From Prevotella sp. (GTDB taxonomy: Bacteria; Bacteroidota; Bacteroidia; Bacteroidales; Bacteroidaceae): a stretch of DNA of 61,728 nt. The notes below the pieces were generated by a model. The model had not been told where the DNA came from. It searched no databases and saw only the letters and a program-made list of their open reading frames with translations. Below, piece after piece: positions 35,701-45,521 of this stretch (within the stretch, counting starts at the first letter, position 1; every line of letters begins with the position of its first letter). A program made the translations under genes and the position numbers. Where the stretch lies: assembly GCA_017557405.1 (NCBI GenBank), contig JAFYYV010000010.1:1-61728 (forward strand), in the 5' to 3' direction.

Positions 35701-35788
35701 TCATTTGTGGCTTTTGACCACGTCATTGCATAGCTTTGACCGCCTCATAGCCTAGCTTTGAGACTGTCATTGCATAGCTATGACAAAG
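35701..35788. repeat. Four degenerate 22-bp tandem repeats
   Basis: Units begin at 35701, 35723, 35745 and 35767, each opening with TCAT. The last three carry TAGCTTTGA or TAGCTATGA at the same place, and the first has GGCTTTTGA. The period is exactly 22 bp, two helical turns. Confidence 0.8.
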
Positions 35789-35802
35789 TCGAAAGAGCAT
35801 TT

Positions 35803-36023
35803 TGTAACATGTAACAATTGTAACATGTAACATTTAGCACCTTCCACATATGCAAGACAGCCTCGTCTCCTATAGGTTATTATAATATTATATTATAATA
35901 AAATAATTAATATTATACATTATGTAATTTTACCCATATAAATCTATCTATTTGTAATCTCATTTTCATCTCGGAAATATGGAACGACCTTATTGTTACA
36001 TGTTACAAATGTTACATGTTACA
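35803..36023. mobile_element. MITE-like element with 30-bp terminal inverted repeats
   Basis: The left end (35803-35832) and right end (35994-36023) are inverted repeats that differ at one of 30 positions. Each end is itself two copies of a TGTTACATGTTACA-type 14-mer separated by two bases. The interior is A/T-rich and non-coding. A second copy, in the opposite orientation and cut by the window edge, starts at 61593 and shares the end and long interior blocks such as TTTTCATCTCGGAAATATGG. Two copies with conserved ends and no gene suggest a small non-autonomous mobile element or an interspersed repeat. Confidence 0.7.
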
Positions 36024-36079
36024 TTTTCCCTGAAATGGTTTGCATTTGAGATGACGGGTGTGTGTTGTATTATCTGCAT

Positions 36080-36109
36080 AAAAAAAGAACGCAAGACAGG
36101 CTTGCGCTC
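36080..36109 (-). terminator. Terminator of the esterase gene
   Basis: On the minus strand GAGCGCAAG and CTTGCGTTC form a 9-bp stem (one G-T pair) with a 5-base loop, followed by seven T residues. It lies about 30 bases past the esterase stop codon. Confidence 0.88.
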
Positions 36110-36139
36110 TTCGTTTTTATCAACTGTCCGTATGGTTGA

Positions 36140-37087
<948 letters not shown>

Positions 37088-37171
37088 CTACGTTTGATCG
37101 TTTTGGTTTAATTGTTCTTTCAGCCCAATCCCATATTGTCTCATTTTGGATATAGGTTTGTGCTTTTTCTG

Positions 37172-37204
37172 CAAAGGTAGTGTTTTCTGGAGAAAAAAAG
37201 CAAA
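37172..37204 (-). promoter_or_regulatory. Promoter of the esterase gene
   Basis: On the minus strand TTTG (37201-37204), a 21-bp spacer and TACCTTTG (37172-37179) match the Bacteroidetes promoter pattern. The leader to the ATG is about 120 bases. Confidence 0.75.
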
Positions 37205-37242
37205 TAAATTTGAATCTTCTTTACTTAATCGAAATATTTCAT

Positions 37243-37250
37243 TATCTTTG
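37243..37250 (+). promoter_or_regulatory. -7 promoter box of the regulator gene (TATCTTTG)
   Basis: TATCTTTG matches TAnnTTTG but ends only five bases before the ATG at 37256. Transcription from it would start at or within a base or two of the start codon, giving a leaderless message. Confidence 0.55.
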
Positions 37251-37255
37251 CGTGC

Positions 37256-40201
37256 ATGAGACGCACGTTGCTATTGGTTTTGGCATTTGTATTTTCGTTG
37301 GGCATGAGGTCACAAGGCCAGTATGTCGAGCGCTACAACGTCTTGTATTTTAACATGACGCACGGCCTTCCGAACAACTTTGTTGACGACCTTTATGCCG
37401 ACAGCGATGGCTTCATGTGGATTGCCACTCATGGTGGCGGATTGGTGCGCTACGACGGTTATTCGGTGCTCGATTTCGGAGTGGGGAAGACGGGCGGTTT
37501 TTTCCGTAGCAATTCGTGTAGGAGCGTTTGCGAGGACGGGTTCCATCGATTATGGGTTTCGTTCGATGAATGCACGGAGGTGCTCGACCTGGAGATGCTG
37601 AAACCTGCTTCGCTTGAGGACAAGAAAGGGCGCTTGACACAGTTGTTGCAAGAGCGTTCCATCCGCGTGCATTGCGATGCAAAAGGAAGAATGTGGATTG
37701 TGACGATGGACAACATCTATTGCGTAAGCTTCCTGCCCGACGGCAAGATTGACGATATCCTGCAATATGCTTATAATGCCAATACGCCCGATGTTTTTCT
37801 GCGCGATATCGATGGCGATGGGACGGTGTGGGTGGCTTTCGGTGGCGGTCTTCATCGCCTTTCCGTTCAGGGCGGCAAACTGGTGAGCAATAGCATATCG
37901 CCCCAGTTGCAAGCGCTTCCCGTTTCGTTTATCATCGACGTGGTGAAACGAGGAGGGAAGGTGTGGATAGCGACGAATGTGGGCTTGTATCTCTACGACC
38001 CTTATATCAACAAGGTGTCGGTGTTCACGCATACGCTTTCGCCCACCTCTTTGTCGCACAACTATGTGTCGAGTCTTGCCGTTTCGTCCGACGACCGGTT
38101 GGTGGTGGGCACCTTGAGTGGTGTTGACGTGCTGAATGAGGCGACGGGCGAGTTCGAGCATTGGGACACGGGCAGCGCGCATCCGTTGTCGAGCAATTTC
38201 GTGAACTGCATGTTGTCGGTGAACGGACAGGTGTGGGTGGGCACTGAAGGCGGCGGTGTGGTGAGGCTCGTTCCGCGTCAGCTGACGCTTCAGAATTTCG
38301 TACACACGGCTGATGCCATGTCGCTGTCGCAGAATGCGGTGAACGCGATGTATGTGGAGCCTGGCGGCACGTTATGGGTGGGAACGGTGGAAGGAGGCTT
38401 GAACAGACGTGAGCCGGGTGAGCATGGTTTCTCGCACTACACCACATCGAACACGCGGCTATCGCACAACAGCGTCTCGGCGTTGGCAGGCGACTCGCAA
38501 GGACGTTTGTGGGTCGGTACGTGGGCAGGCGGCATCAATGTGTTGCAGTTGGACAATCCTGCGGGTGTGGAGCCTTTGTCGGTTCCTGCCGATTATCAGC
38601 CTTTGTTGAACTTCATCGGCGTGTTGGCCTACGATGCGTTGAACGACGGACTTTGGATAGGCAGCAACGATGGTATCTACTTCTACAACCTCAAGTCGCG
38701 CGAGATGATGGACCCATTCGAGGGCAGCCGCAACTTCAGGGGTTGCATCGGTAGCATCATCACGAAGGACGGTCATCTGTGGATGGGGTGCCTGGAAGGT
38801 GCGGTGGATGTCGACCTTCATCGACCAACGGCTCAGTCGCCTTTCCGTTTCAGACATCTGACTTTCAAACTTGACGCACCCGAAAGTGGCATCATCGACA
38901 AGATAGCTTGTTTCTGCGAGGCTTCGGATGGCTCGCTTTGGTTAGGCAGCAACGGCTACGGACTTTACAAACGCGAGGTGGACGAGGCTGGAAAAGAGAC
39001 CTTCAAGGCCTATCACGTGGAGGATGGCTTGGCGAACAACGCCGTGAAGGGAATCGTGGAGGGACAGGATGGCATGCTGTGGATCACCACCGTGCACGGG
39101 CTGTCGCATTTCAATCCCAAGACGGAGGTGTTCACGAATTTCCATGAGGAAGACGGATTGGTCTCCTCGCAGTTCTATTGGAACTCGGCCATCAAGGGCA
39201 ACGATGGCGTACTGTATCTTGGTACAGAAAAGGGTCTTGTGTGTGTGACGGGCGAGAAGGGAATGGATGTTTACAAAGGTCGTCTGCATTTCACGCAGCT
39301 GACGGTGGCCAATCAATTGGCTGAGGCGGGTTCGAGATACATCTCGAAGAGCATTTCGCATGCGAAGAGCATCCAGTTGAGCGAGAGCGACAAGTCGTTC
39401 ACCATCGAGTTCTCCGCCCTCCACTATGGCAACGAGACGCAAGGCATCTACAGTTACAGGATGCGCGGTTTCGAGCGTGAGTGGACGCCGCTTCCCTCTG
39501 GGCAGCACAGCGTTCGCTACACCAGTCTTCCTTCGGGCAACTACGTGTTCGAGGTGAAATATGAGTCGGCGCTCGATAATGGAGAAGACAGTCGTATCTC
39601 GATAGCCATCGATGTGACTCCCTATTTCTGGAAGAGTTGGTGGTTTGTCTCGTTGATGCTCCTCGCCCTGACGGTGTTTGCCAGTTGGCTGTATCGTCGA
39701 CGTCTCGAGGTGATGAAGAAGCGTGAGGCAGAACGGTTGATGCGTCCGATAGAAAAAGTGTTGCGCGAGAGTGATGCCCCCGAGCAGTTGCAGGAGCGCA
39801 TACAGAGCATCTTGAGCAACCAGCGCCGCTTTGCCGAGAGTTCGAAGAAGAGTGTCGAGGCCGATGCCGAGGAGATGAAGAAGAGCGTGAAGCCCTTCAT
39901 GGATCGCGTGATGGAAATCATGGAGAAGAACTACATGAACTCGGAGTTTGGTGTGATGGAGTTCTGCGAACAGATGGGTATGAGCCGTAGCCTGCTTGCC
40001 AAGAAACTGAATCAGGAGACTGGACAGAGCACCTCGCAATTCATCCGCAACTATCGTCTCGACATCGCCAAACAAATCTTGAAACGTGGCGACCAACGTA
40101 ACATTGCCGAGATAGCATTTAGCGTAGGGTTCAACGACCCCAAATACTTCACCCGTTGCTTCACGAAACTCTATGGCACGAGTCCTTCCTCCATGTTCTG
40201 A
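37256..40201 (+). CDS. Membrane-spanning propeller/AraC regulator lacking kinase and receiver
   Basis: This is a 981-residue inner-membrane regulator built like a hybrid two-component system with its middle removed. After a signal-like N-terminus (cleavage near MRSQGQ) come two beta-propellers of two-component-regulator repeats (many GLPNNFV, GFMWIATHGGGL, LWVGTVEGGL and LWITTVHGLSHF units, about 25-680). A Y_Y_Y domain follows (about 690-785, YRMRGFEREWTPL), then a membrane segment (about 793-813) and a coiled linker. The AraC-type HTH is at about 885-981 (FCEQMGMSRSLLAKKLN, IAEIAFSVGFNDPKYFTRCF). No HisKA, HATPase or receiver domain is present. It precedes the SusC gene whose promoter carries two direct repeats, so it probably senses an oligosaccharide and activates that operon directly. 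Confidence 0.9.
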   Translation: MRRTLLLVLAFVFSLGMRSQGQYVERYNVLYFNMTHGLPNNFVDDLYADSDGFMWIATHGGGLVRYDGYSVLDFGVGKTGGFFRSNSCRSVCEDGFHRLWVSFDECTEVLDLEMLKPASLEDKKGRLTQLLQERSIRVHCDAKGRMWIVTMDNIYCVSFLPDGKIDDILQYAYNANTPDVFLRDIDGDGTVWVAFGGGLHRLSVQGGKLVSNSISPQLQALPVSFIIDVVKRGGKVWIATNVGLYLYDPYINKVSVFTHTLSPTSLSHNYVSSLAVSSDDRLVVGTLSGVDVLNEATGEFEHWDTGSAHPLSSNFVNCMLSVNGQVWVGTEGGGVVRLVPRQLTLQNFVHTADAMSLSQNAVNAMYVEPGGTLWVGTVEGGLNRREPGEHGFSHYTTSNTRLSHNSVSALAGDSQGRLWVGTWAGGINVLQLDNPAGVEPLSVPADYQPLLNFIGVLAYDALNDGLWIGSNDGIYFYNLKSREMMDPFEGSRNFRGCIGSIITKDGHLWMGCLEGAVDVDLHRPTAQSPFRFRHLTFKLDAPESGIIDKIACFCEASDGSLWLGSNGYGLYKREVDEAGKETFKAYHVEDGLANNAVKGIVEGQDGMLWITTVHGLSHFNPKTEVFTNFHEEDGLVSSQFYWNSAIKGNDGVLYLGTEKGLVCVTGEKGMDVYKGRLHFTQLTVANQLAEAGSRYISKSISHAKSIQLSESDKSFTIEFSALHYGNETQGIYSYRMRGFEREWTPLPSGQHSVRYTSLPSGNYVFEVKYESALDNGEDSRISIAIDVTPYFWKSWWFVSLMLLALTVFASWLYRRRLEVMKKREAERLMRPIEKVLRESDAPEQLQERIQSILSNQRRFAESSKKSVEADAEEMKKSVKPFMDRVMEIMEKNYMNSEFGVMEFCEQMGMSRSLLAKKLNQETGQSTSQFIRNYRLDIAKQILKRGDQRNIAEIAFSVGFNDPKYFTRCFTKLYGTSPSSMF

Positions 40202-40515
40202 GGAAGAATCTGATTGAGCGAGCGCCTGAGTTTTGTCGTCTTTTGGCAACAATCCCTTTTATCGGCGATTCTCCGTCTGTAGGTGGATAAAGATTAGGAT
40301 TTTTTCCTAATAATCGTTTTGTCCACCTAATATGCTATTTTGTCCACCTTCCCGCTTTTCTTTTTATGTATCTTTGCGATGTCGATTCAGTCGAACTAAC
40401 AATGTGAAACCGAAACAATCATAAACCGCCCATTAAGATGAAAAGACACATTTGGGCTTGTCGAGAAAACATTCTACTAACAATAATACATCAAACATTT
40501 TAAAAACAATCAACA
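40202..40515 (+). promoter_or_regulatory. Control region of the arabinan SusC operon
   Basis: This 314-base gap holds direct repeats of TTTTGTCCACCT at 40317-40328 and 40338-40349 (21 bp apart), an inverted partner AGGTGGA at 40281-40287, and a -7 box TATCTTTG at 40369-40376. The leader is about 135 bases. The repeats fit two AraC-type half-sites on one face of the helix just upstream of the promoter. No standard -33 box is present. A 21-codon reading frame at 40438-40503 is not supported. Confidence 0.75.
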
Positions 40516-43500
40516 ATGAGAAAACAAGTATTATTCTCTGCGATGCTATGTTTGAGCTTTGTGGGAGGATTGGCTATCAGTCCGACTCCCGCGATGGCTA
40601 CAGTAGCACCGCAACAGAACATCAAGGTCAGCGGCCAGGTCGTTGATCAGGATGGAGAACCGCTCACGGGAGCGACCATCAAGGTGCAGGGCGCCACAAC
40701 AGGCACCGTGACCGACCTTGACGGAAACTTCCAGTTGGACGCTCCGGCAAACGCTACTCTCGTGGTTAGCTATGTGGGCTTCAAGGATTATGAGGTGGCT
40801 GTTCGCGGCCGCGCCATCCTTGGCCAGATTCAACTCGCTGCCGAAGACTTGACGCTGAATCAAGTGGTGGTGGTCGGTTATGGTACGCAGAAGAAGGCCG
40901 ACCTGACCGGTTCGGTTTCTGTGGTGAATGCCGATGAGTTGAAGCGTGTTTCCAACTCGAACATCTCCACCATGCTCGAAGGTAAGGTGGCTGGCGTGCA
41001 GATCACCTCGGATGGTCAGCCGGGTGCCGACCCATCGGTGAGGATACGTGGTCTCGGTACGTTTGGAAGCACCGCTCCTTTGTATGTCATCGACGGAGTT
41101 CCTATGGGAACCACCATCCGCGACTTCTCGCCTAATGACATTGAGACCATCCAAGTGTTGAAAGACGCTTCTGCTGGTGCCATCTACGGTTCGCGTGCCG
41201 CTAATGGTGTGGTTATCATCACGACCAAGAGTGGTGCAAAAGACCAGCCGCTGAAGGTGGGCTATAAGGGCTACTTCGGTGTTGACCAGCTTTCGAAGGG
41301 CGTTTACGACGTGATGAACTCCGAACAATACAGCCAGTATCTCGGAATGGCTAGCCAGAATACGGGTGTGGCTACTCCTGGCGGCTACAGCTTGGGCGAA
41401 GACGGCAAGTATCACTTCATGGACAACACCAACACCGACTGGTTCAAAGAGATCTTCAAGACGGGTATCCGCCAGAACCACAACGTGAACCTCAGTGGTG
41501 GTGGCGCGAACAATACTTATAATATAGGTCTTGACTACTACAACCAGAAGGGTACGCTGGAGGGCGCAGGTCCTAACTACGAGCGCTTTACCGCCCGCGT
41601 AAACAACACGATGGATACGAAGTTCGTGAAGTTCCGCACAAGTCTTGTCTACTCGCACTCCAACCAGGACAACATGGCTATCTCGAATGCCAACGAGTAT
41701 ATCCAAGGTCTGTATGGAAACCTGCCTAACATCCTGCTGGGTGCACTCACCATACAGCCCACCATTAGGGCTTACGACCCATCTACTTGGGTGCTCGACG
41801 ACAAGGTAGGATCGGCCAGCAACTATCGCTACGACGCCTATGGATACGGTGTTTACTACGATACCATCCACGGTGATATCTCGGCTTCGAACCCTCTGTT
41901 GACCAACAACCTCTTCACACGCAATACCATCGTCGACCGCTTTGTAGGTACTGCTTCGGCTGATGTCGACCTGCTGGAGATGCTGGGCGCGAAGAGCAAG
42001 AACCACAAGTTGAACTACAAGATCAACCTTTCATATAGCACGACGAGTTGCAACGACAAGACGTGGATTTCGGCTTGGATTCAGAGCAACCGCGTATATC
42101 TCGACAAGAGCAACGAGCGTCTGACAAAGGCTCACCGCAAATATACCGATGCCTTGATTGAGAACACGTTGACCTACGATGGAACATTCGGAAAACATCA
42201 CACGAACATCGTGGTGGGTCAGACCTACGAGGAGGAAAACACAAATACGTTGTCGGGTTGGGGCGTTGAGTTCTCAGAGCCTTACTTCCTGCAGTTGCAG
42301 AATGCCAACAACACGTATTCCGACTCTTATGAATACAAACACGCATTGACATCTTACATCGCTCGTCTGAACTACGACTACGATGGAAAATACCTGCTTT
42401 CGGCGATTGTACGTCGTGATGGTAGCTCGCGTCTTTCGAAGAACATTCGTTGGGACACCTTCCCATCAGTATCTGTTGGTTGGCGTTTCGATAAGGAGAG
42501 CTTCTTCCCCTTCAGCCGTGATGTGGTCAACATGTTCAAGCTTCGCGCCAGCTATGGTGAGCTTGGTAATGAGAACATCGGTGAGTATGCTTATCAGGCT
42601 ACGATGGCTCGCAACAACATGACCTATAGCTTCGGCAACGTGCCCGTAACGGGTTCTGCAGTTTCGACATTCGTGAACGAGAACATCGCTTGGGAGAAAA
42701 AGAAGACTATGAATGCTGGTATCGACCTCGCTTTGTTCAACAACCGCATCGAGTTCACAGCTGAGTGGTTCAAGAATCAATCGGTTGACTTGCTCTACGG
42801 AGTGCCTGTGCCCGAGAATGCTGGTGTGTCGAACACCACTGTAACGATGAATGCCGCTTCGATGGACAACACCGGTTTGGAGTTCTCTGCAACCTATCGC
42901 AACAACGATCACGCTTTGAAACACCAGATTAGTGCAAACGTGAGCACCGTGAGAAACAAGGTGAAGTCGCTGGGCTTCGGTACCGACTACTACCTCACGG
43001 GTGACTATATGACCTACGTAGGTGAGGAGATTGGTCAGTTCTACGGCTATGTATATGAAGGTATCGCACGCACGCAGGAAGAGCTTGATGCTCATAACGC
43101 CGTTGCTATGCAGCAGGGTGCTCAGGTGGGCGACTGCATGTATAAGGACCTGAATGGTGACGGTCAGATTACCACAGCCGACCGCAAGGTGTTGGGTAGT
43201 GGTATGCCGAAGTTGAACTTTGGTTTGAGTGCTCATTTGGAGTACAACATCTTCGACCTGAGCATCTCTACTTATGGAGCTCTCGGTTATCATGTCTCCG
43301 ACCACATCTACAACGCATTGAACAGCTGCTACGGCTATGGAAACAAGGATGTGGCCGTCTTGGATGCAAACCGTTGGAATGGCGACACCTATGTATCGGA
43401 AGTTCCTCGTACTTACATCACAGCGAATGGCGAGGGCTGGAACGACTATTTCAGCGATCGTAAGATTCAGAACGCCGCTTACTGGAAGATTGCCAATGTC

Positions 43501-43707
43501 GAACTTGGCTGCAACCTCCCCAACAAGTGGTTTGGAAACTATGTTTCGGGCGTGCGCCTTTATGTGGCTGCTCAGAACCTCTATACTTTCACGGGTTACA
43601 AGGGCTACAATGTGGATTACGCTCCTGGTACGTTCACACCGGGCTACAACTACTGCTCTTATCCGAGTGCTCGTAGCTTCATGGCTGGAATCAACTTCAC
43701 CTTTTAA
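40516..43707 (+). CDS. SusC-family TonB-dependent transporter (arabinan locus)
   Basis: This is a 1063-residue outer-membrane transporter. The signal peptide (cleavage near AMA-TVAPQQ) precedes the carboxypeptidase-like domain (KVSGQVVDQDGEPLTGATI, about 37-110), the plug (VVVVGYGTQKKADLTGS and DASAGAIYGSRAANGVV) and the barrel, which ends SFMAGINFTF. It pairs with the SusD-family gene 15 bp downstream and with a GH43 arabinanase. The probable substrate is an arabino-oligosaccharide, inferred from the GH43 enzyme and the esterase rather than from this protein. The promoter carries AraC-type direct repeats. Confidence 0.95.
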   Translation: MRKQVLFSAMLCLSFVGGLAISPTPAMATVAPQQNIKVSGQVVDQDGEPLTGATIKVQGATTGTVTDLDGNFQLDAPANATLVVSYVGFKDYEVAVRGRAILGQIQLAAEDLTLNQVVVVGYGTQKKADLTGSVSVVNADELKRVSNSNISTMLEGKVAGVQITSDGQPGADPSVRIRGLGTFGSTAPLYVIDGVPMGTTIRDFSPNDIETIQVLKDASAGAIYGSRAANGVVIITTKSGAKDQPLKVGYKGYFGVDQLSKGVYDVMNSEQYSQYLGMASQNTGVATPGGYSLGEDGKYHFMDNTNTDWFKEIFKTGIRQNHNVNLSGGGANNTYNIGLDYYNQKGTLEGAGPNYERFTARVNNTMDTKFVKFRTSLVYSHSNQDNMAISNANEYIQGLYGNLPNILLGALTIQPTIRAYDPSTWVLDDKVGSASNYRYDAYGYGVYYDTIHGDISASNPLLTNNLFTRNTIVDRFVGTASADVDLLEMLGAKSKNHKLNYKINLSYSTTSCNDKTWISAWIQSNRVYLDKSNERLTKAHRKYTDALIENTLTYDGTFGKHHTNIVVGQTYEEENTNTLSGWGVEFSEPYFLQLQNANNTYSDSYEYKHALTSYIARLNYDYDGKYLLSAIVRRDGSSRLSKNIRWDTFPSVSVGWRFDKESFFPFSRDVVNMFKLRASYGELGNENIGEYAYQATMARNNMTYSFGNVPVTGSAVSTFVNENIAWEKKKTMNAGIDLALFNNRIEFTAEWFKNQSVDLLYGVPVPENAGVSNTTVTMNAASMDNTGLEFSATYRNNDHALKHQISANVSTVRNKVKSLGFGTDYYLTGDYMTYVGEEIGQFYGYVYEGIARTQEELDAHNAVAMQQGAQVGDCMYKDLNGDGQITTADRKVLGSGMPKLNFGLSAHLEYNIFDLSISTYGALGYHVSDHIYNALNSCYGYGNKDVAVLDANRWNGDTYVSEVPRTYITANGEGWNDYFSDRKIQNAAYWKIANVELGCNLPNKWFGNYVSGVRLYVAAQNLYTFTGYKGYNVDYAPGTFTPGYNYCSYPSARSFMAGINFTF

Positions 43708-43722
43708 TTGACAATGATAATT

Positions 43723-45495
43723 ATGAAGACTAAAATATTCAACATCTATAGCACGCTCTGTGCACTCTGTCTTCTCGGTGTGCTTTGTGTCTCATGCGAG
43801 GACAAACTGGAACTGACGAACCCGAACCAGCAGACGACAGGAACGTTCGGCAACACGGCTGAGGACTTGGAGGAATGCGTGATTGCTGCTTACAACCATA
43901 TCCGTATGGAGGGCTCATTTGCTCGTGTGGGCTACACGATTGACGTGTGCCGCGGTGACGAGGTATGGAACTCCTCTCAGGTTTGGTATATGCCTTTCGA
44001 TGACATGAACGACCCAGTGACTGACGAAATCAGCTTCTGGCCTTGGCGTGAATGGTATTATACGATCAACGTGTGTAATTTCATCCTTTCTCGTACAGGC
44101 GAAGACAATGGTGCGCTGAACGAGCAGATGAAACGAATCAAGGGTCAGGCTCTCTTTATCCGTGCCCTTTCCTACTATAATCTAGCTGGATATTATCAGA
44201 CTCCGCCACTGATTACCGATTATAACACTTATTCGACGCTTGATGGTCTTTATGCCACCAACAGCACATACGACGATGTACTCGACTTCGTGGAGAAGGA
44301 CTTCCAAGAGGCTATGTCTTTGCTGCCCAGCCGTAGTGAAGGTGGTGAGTGGGCCAACGGTCGTGCTACCAGTGGTGCTGCCGCAGGCTTCTATGCCCGC
44401 ACTTTGATGATGCGCCACAAGTATAGCGAGGCTTTGGCAGTTCTGAAGGCTATCATTGGCGGCCAGTATGGTACTTACAAACTTATGGCCAACTATGGTG
44501 ACAACTTCCGTGAGGGACCTGCTTATGAGAATAACGATGAGAGTCTGTTTGAGGTTCAGTTCTTGGATTACGGTTCGCAGGGTGTAGATGATGAATGGAC
44601 ACCTGTGAACACCAGCCCGAACGCCACACAAGGTCATGCTATCGAGAGTAACTACGGTCCTGGCGACTGTGGTGGATGGGCCGACCTTTCCGCTTCTCCT
44701 TGGCTCTACAATCTCTTCAAGGCCGAGCGCACTACGAGTGGAAAACTCGATCCGCGTCTCTATTGGACTATAGGTACCTATGAGGCCGATTGGGATGGCT
44801 TCGAATATGGAAATGTCTGCTATACGTTGCCTTTGACAGCCGATGCGCCGATGGTGACCAACAACAACAACGGTGGTCTGCCTATTGCCAAGAACACCAA
44901 CCTGCGCACAGGTCTTTATGACAAGGTGGTGACAGGTCTGCACTGCGGTATCAACCTCCGCATCATGCGCTATTCGGATGTTCTGTTGCGTGCTGCCGAG
45001 TGCGAGAACGAGATCAATGGTCCCACCCAGCAGGCTATCGATTGGATCAACCAGGTTCGTAACCGCGCACAGTTGGCAAACTTGAACCTTGCCGACTTCA
45101 ATACGAAGGACAAGCTCTTCGAGCAGATTGCCAATGTGGAGCGTCCGAAGGAGTTCGGTTGTGAGTATGGTCGTGGCTTCGATTTGCTCCGCTGGGGATT
45201 CTTCTACAGCGCCGACCGTCTGCAGCAGTTGAAGGAACATGGTACATTCCGCCGTTCTGCCGACCGCAGTCGTGTCAAAGAGGCTGTCAGCTATGCTGAC
45301 ATCGCCACTGACGCTGAGCTGAAGAGTTCTTACGACACTTATGTACAAGGTCATGAGTTCCTTCCCATCTATCAGGGATTGACCACCAAGAACCCGAACC
45401 TGAAGGGCAACTCAGCCAATGAGAGTTCCGACAACTCGGGCTACTTCATCAGCAATGGTTGGACAGTGCATCCTGTGGTGAACTTGGGAAAATAA
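43723..45495 (+). CDS. SusD-family substrate-binding lipoprotein (arabinan locus)
   Basis: This is a 590-residue outer-membrane lipoprotein of the SusD/RagB family. The signal peptide ends in the lipobox CVSC (Cys25), followed by E-D. The TPR-like core has RIKGQALFIRALSYYNLAGYY (about 143-163), and the C-terminal part has LRIMRYSDVLLRAAECENEI and the RPKEFGCEYGRGFDLLRWG segment. In-frame starts at 43708 (TTG) and 43714 (ATG) are possible; 43723 gives the most regular signal peptide. It follows its SusC partner by 15 bp. Confidence 0.94.
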   Translation: MKTKIFNIYSTLCALCLLGVLCVSCEDKLELTNPNQQTTGTFGNTAEDLEECVIAAYNHIRMEGSFARVGYTIDVCRGDEVWNSSQVWYMPFDDMNDPVTDEISFWPWREWYYTINVCNFILSRTGEDNGALNEQMKRIKGQALFIRALSYYNLAGYYQTPPLITDYNTYSTLDGLYATNSTYDDVLDFVEKDFQEAMSLLPSRSEGGEWANGRATSGAAAGFYARTLMMRHKYSEALAVLKAIIGGQYGTYKLMANYGDNFREGPAYENNDESLFEVQFLDYGSQGVDDEWTPVNTSPNATQGHAIESNYGPGDCGGWADLSASPWLYNLFKAERTTSGKLDPRLYWTIGTYEADWDGFEYGNVCYTLPLTADAPMVTNNNNGGLPIAKNTNLRTGLYDKVVTGLHCGINLRIMRYSDVLLRAAECENEINGPTQQAIDWINQVRNRAQLANLNLADFNTKDKLFEQIANVERPKEFGCEYGRGFDLLRWGFFYSADRLQQLKEHGTFRRSADRSRVKEAVSYADIATDAELKSSYDTYVQGHEFLPIYQGLTTKNPNLKGNSANESSDNSGYFISNGWTVHPVVNLGK

Positions 45496-45521
45496 ACATT
45501 AAACATTAAAGATTAAATATT
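45494..45521. repeat. 7-bp repeat abutting a start codon
   Basis: Four heptamers (AAACATT, AAACATT, AAAGATT, AAATATT) fill the gap from the SusD stop codon exactly to the next ATG at 45522. Confidence 0.85.

Larger units (their letters stand above)
35657..36139. other. Gene-free stretch with terminators, 22-bp repeats and a MITE-like element
   Basis: No gene is seen in this 483-base stretch between two facing transcription units. It holds the terminator of the malQ unit, four 22-bp repeats, a 221-bp element with 30-bp terminal inverted repeats, and the terminator of the esterase gene. Confidence 0.85.

Noticed and set aside
35701-35788. Four 22-bp repeats considered as a CRISPR array
   Set aside because: The units are contiguous without spacers, are too diverged, and no cas gene is near.
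38942-40252. A 436-codon open frame on the minus strand
   Set aside because: It is antisense to the propeller/AraC regulator and is explained by that gene's codon use.
40438-40503. A 21-codon frame just before the second SusC gene, considered as a leader peptide
   Set aside because: It is too short, with no conserved pattern or regulatory codon run; no support beyond an ATG and a stop codon.
40546-42006. A 486-codon open frame on the minus strand
   Set aside because: It is antisense to the SusC gene and has no recognisable domain; similar mirror frames occur over most long genes here.
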